Below, one piece after another: positions 63,954-64,000 of a stretch of DNA of 64,000 bases. Made by a program: the position numbers and the translations under genes. Location of the stretch: positions 19,624 through 83,623 of the forward strand of contig NZ_LMPO01000009.1 of assembly GCF_001424385.1 (NCBI RefSeq). The letters are read 5' to 3'. The notes under the pieces are model-generated. The model saw only the letters and a program-made list of their open reading frames with translations. It was not told the origin of the DNA and made no database searches. Positions within the stretch are counted from its first letter, which is position 1. Every line of letters starts with the position of its first letter. This DNA comes from Curtobacterium sp. Leaf183. Its GTDB lineage: Bacteria > Actinomycetota > Actinomycetes > Actinomycetales > Microbacteriaceae.

Positions 63954-64000
63954 ATGGCCAACCCCCAGGGCATCATCGACCCGCCCATCGACGACCTGCT
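63954..64000 (+). CDS. rpoZ: RNA polymerase omega subunit, N-terminal fragment
   Basis: Only the first 15 codons are in the window: MANPQGIIDPPIDDLL at most, cut by the window edge. The sequence matches the actinobacterial omega subunit start and the position after gmk is its normal place. ATG 63954 has CTGGAGAC upstream. Confidence 0.85.
   Translation, partial: MANPQGIIDPPIDDL

Overview
The window is a gene-dense, very GC-rich (about 70% by eye) stretch of actinobacterial chromosome. Gene order, GTG/TTG starts and the families present suggest Microbacteriaceae (Curtobacterium-like); this is inferred from gene content, not from any search. I see no insertion sequence, prophage, CRISPR array, rRNA or tRNA, and no gene-free stretch over 300 bp. 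Almost everything is on the + strand; only an asparaginase, mutY, a DUF349 gene and a cyclophilin are on the - strand.

Layout. (1) 1-2421: end of the ATP synthase operon (atpD, atpC), yaaA and a small DUF4192-like gene. (2) 2477-18059: a large, tightly packed locus of eukaryote-like phospho-signalling and envelope genes: FHA protein, PP2C phosphatase, Ser/Thr kinase, a 1933-residue membrane-anchored Ig-like/FN3 protein, MoxR ATPase, DUF58, a transglutaminase-fold membrane protein whose catalytic Cys and His are missing, and a zinc-ribbon/FHA protein. Four of its junctions are 4-bp start/stop overlaps. This is my best candidate for a poorly described system. (3) 18150-26105: membrane protein, asparaginase, OsmC protein, FKBP lipoprotein, dxr, site-2 protease, NCS1 permease and cysteine hydrolase. 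(4) 26148-38477: ispG, proS, nusA-ylxR-infB-rbfA, mutY, truB and ribF, with small membrane or hypothetical genes between them. (5) 38553-46534: DUF349 and cyclophilin genes, rarA, rpsD behind a highly structured leader, alaS and ruvX. (6) 46603-54085: mltG, aroC-aroK-aroB, an ABC1 kinase, efp and nusB. (7) 54144-64000: the pyrimidine operon pyrR-pyrB-pyrC-(membrane protein)-carA-carB-pyrF, then a natural fusion of actinobacterial integration host factor to guanylate kinase, and the start of rpoZ.

How the genes work together. Region 7 encodes de novo UMP synthesis except pyrD and pyrE. It is preceded by a sequence matching the PyrR RNA-binding loop placed on the pyrR ribosome binding site. Region 6 supplies shikimate-pathway steps and region 4 the MEP isoprenoid step ispG (dxr lies in region 3), with translation and transcription factors. 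Many monocistronic genes have a TANNNT -10 hexamer 6-7 nt before the start codon, the layout expected for leaderless mRNAs; I used this to choose several starts. Short tandem repeats (8, 15, 21, 23, 30 bp, and a duplicated nusA 3' end) occur at several gene ends and intergenic sites.
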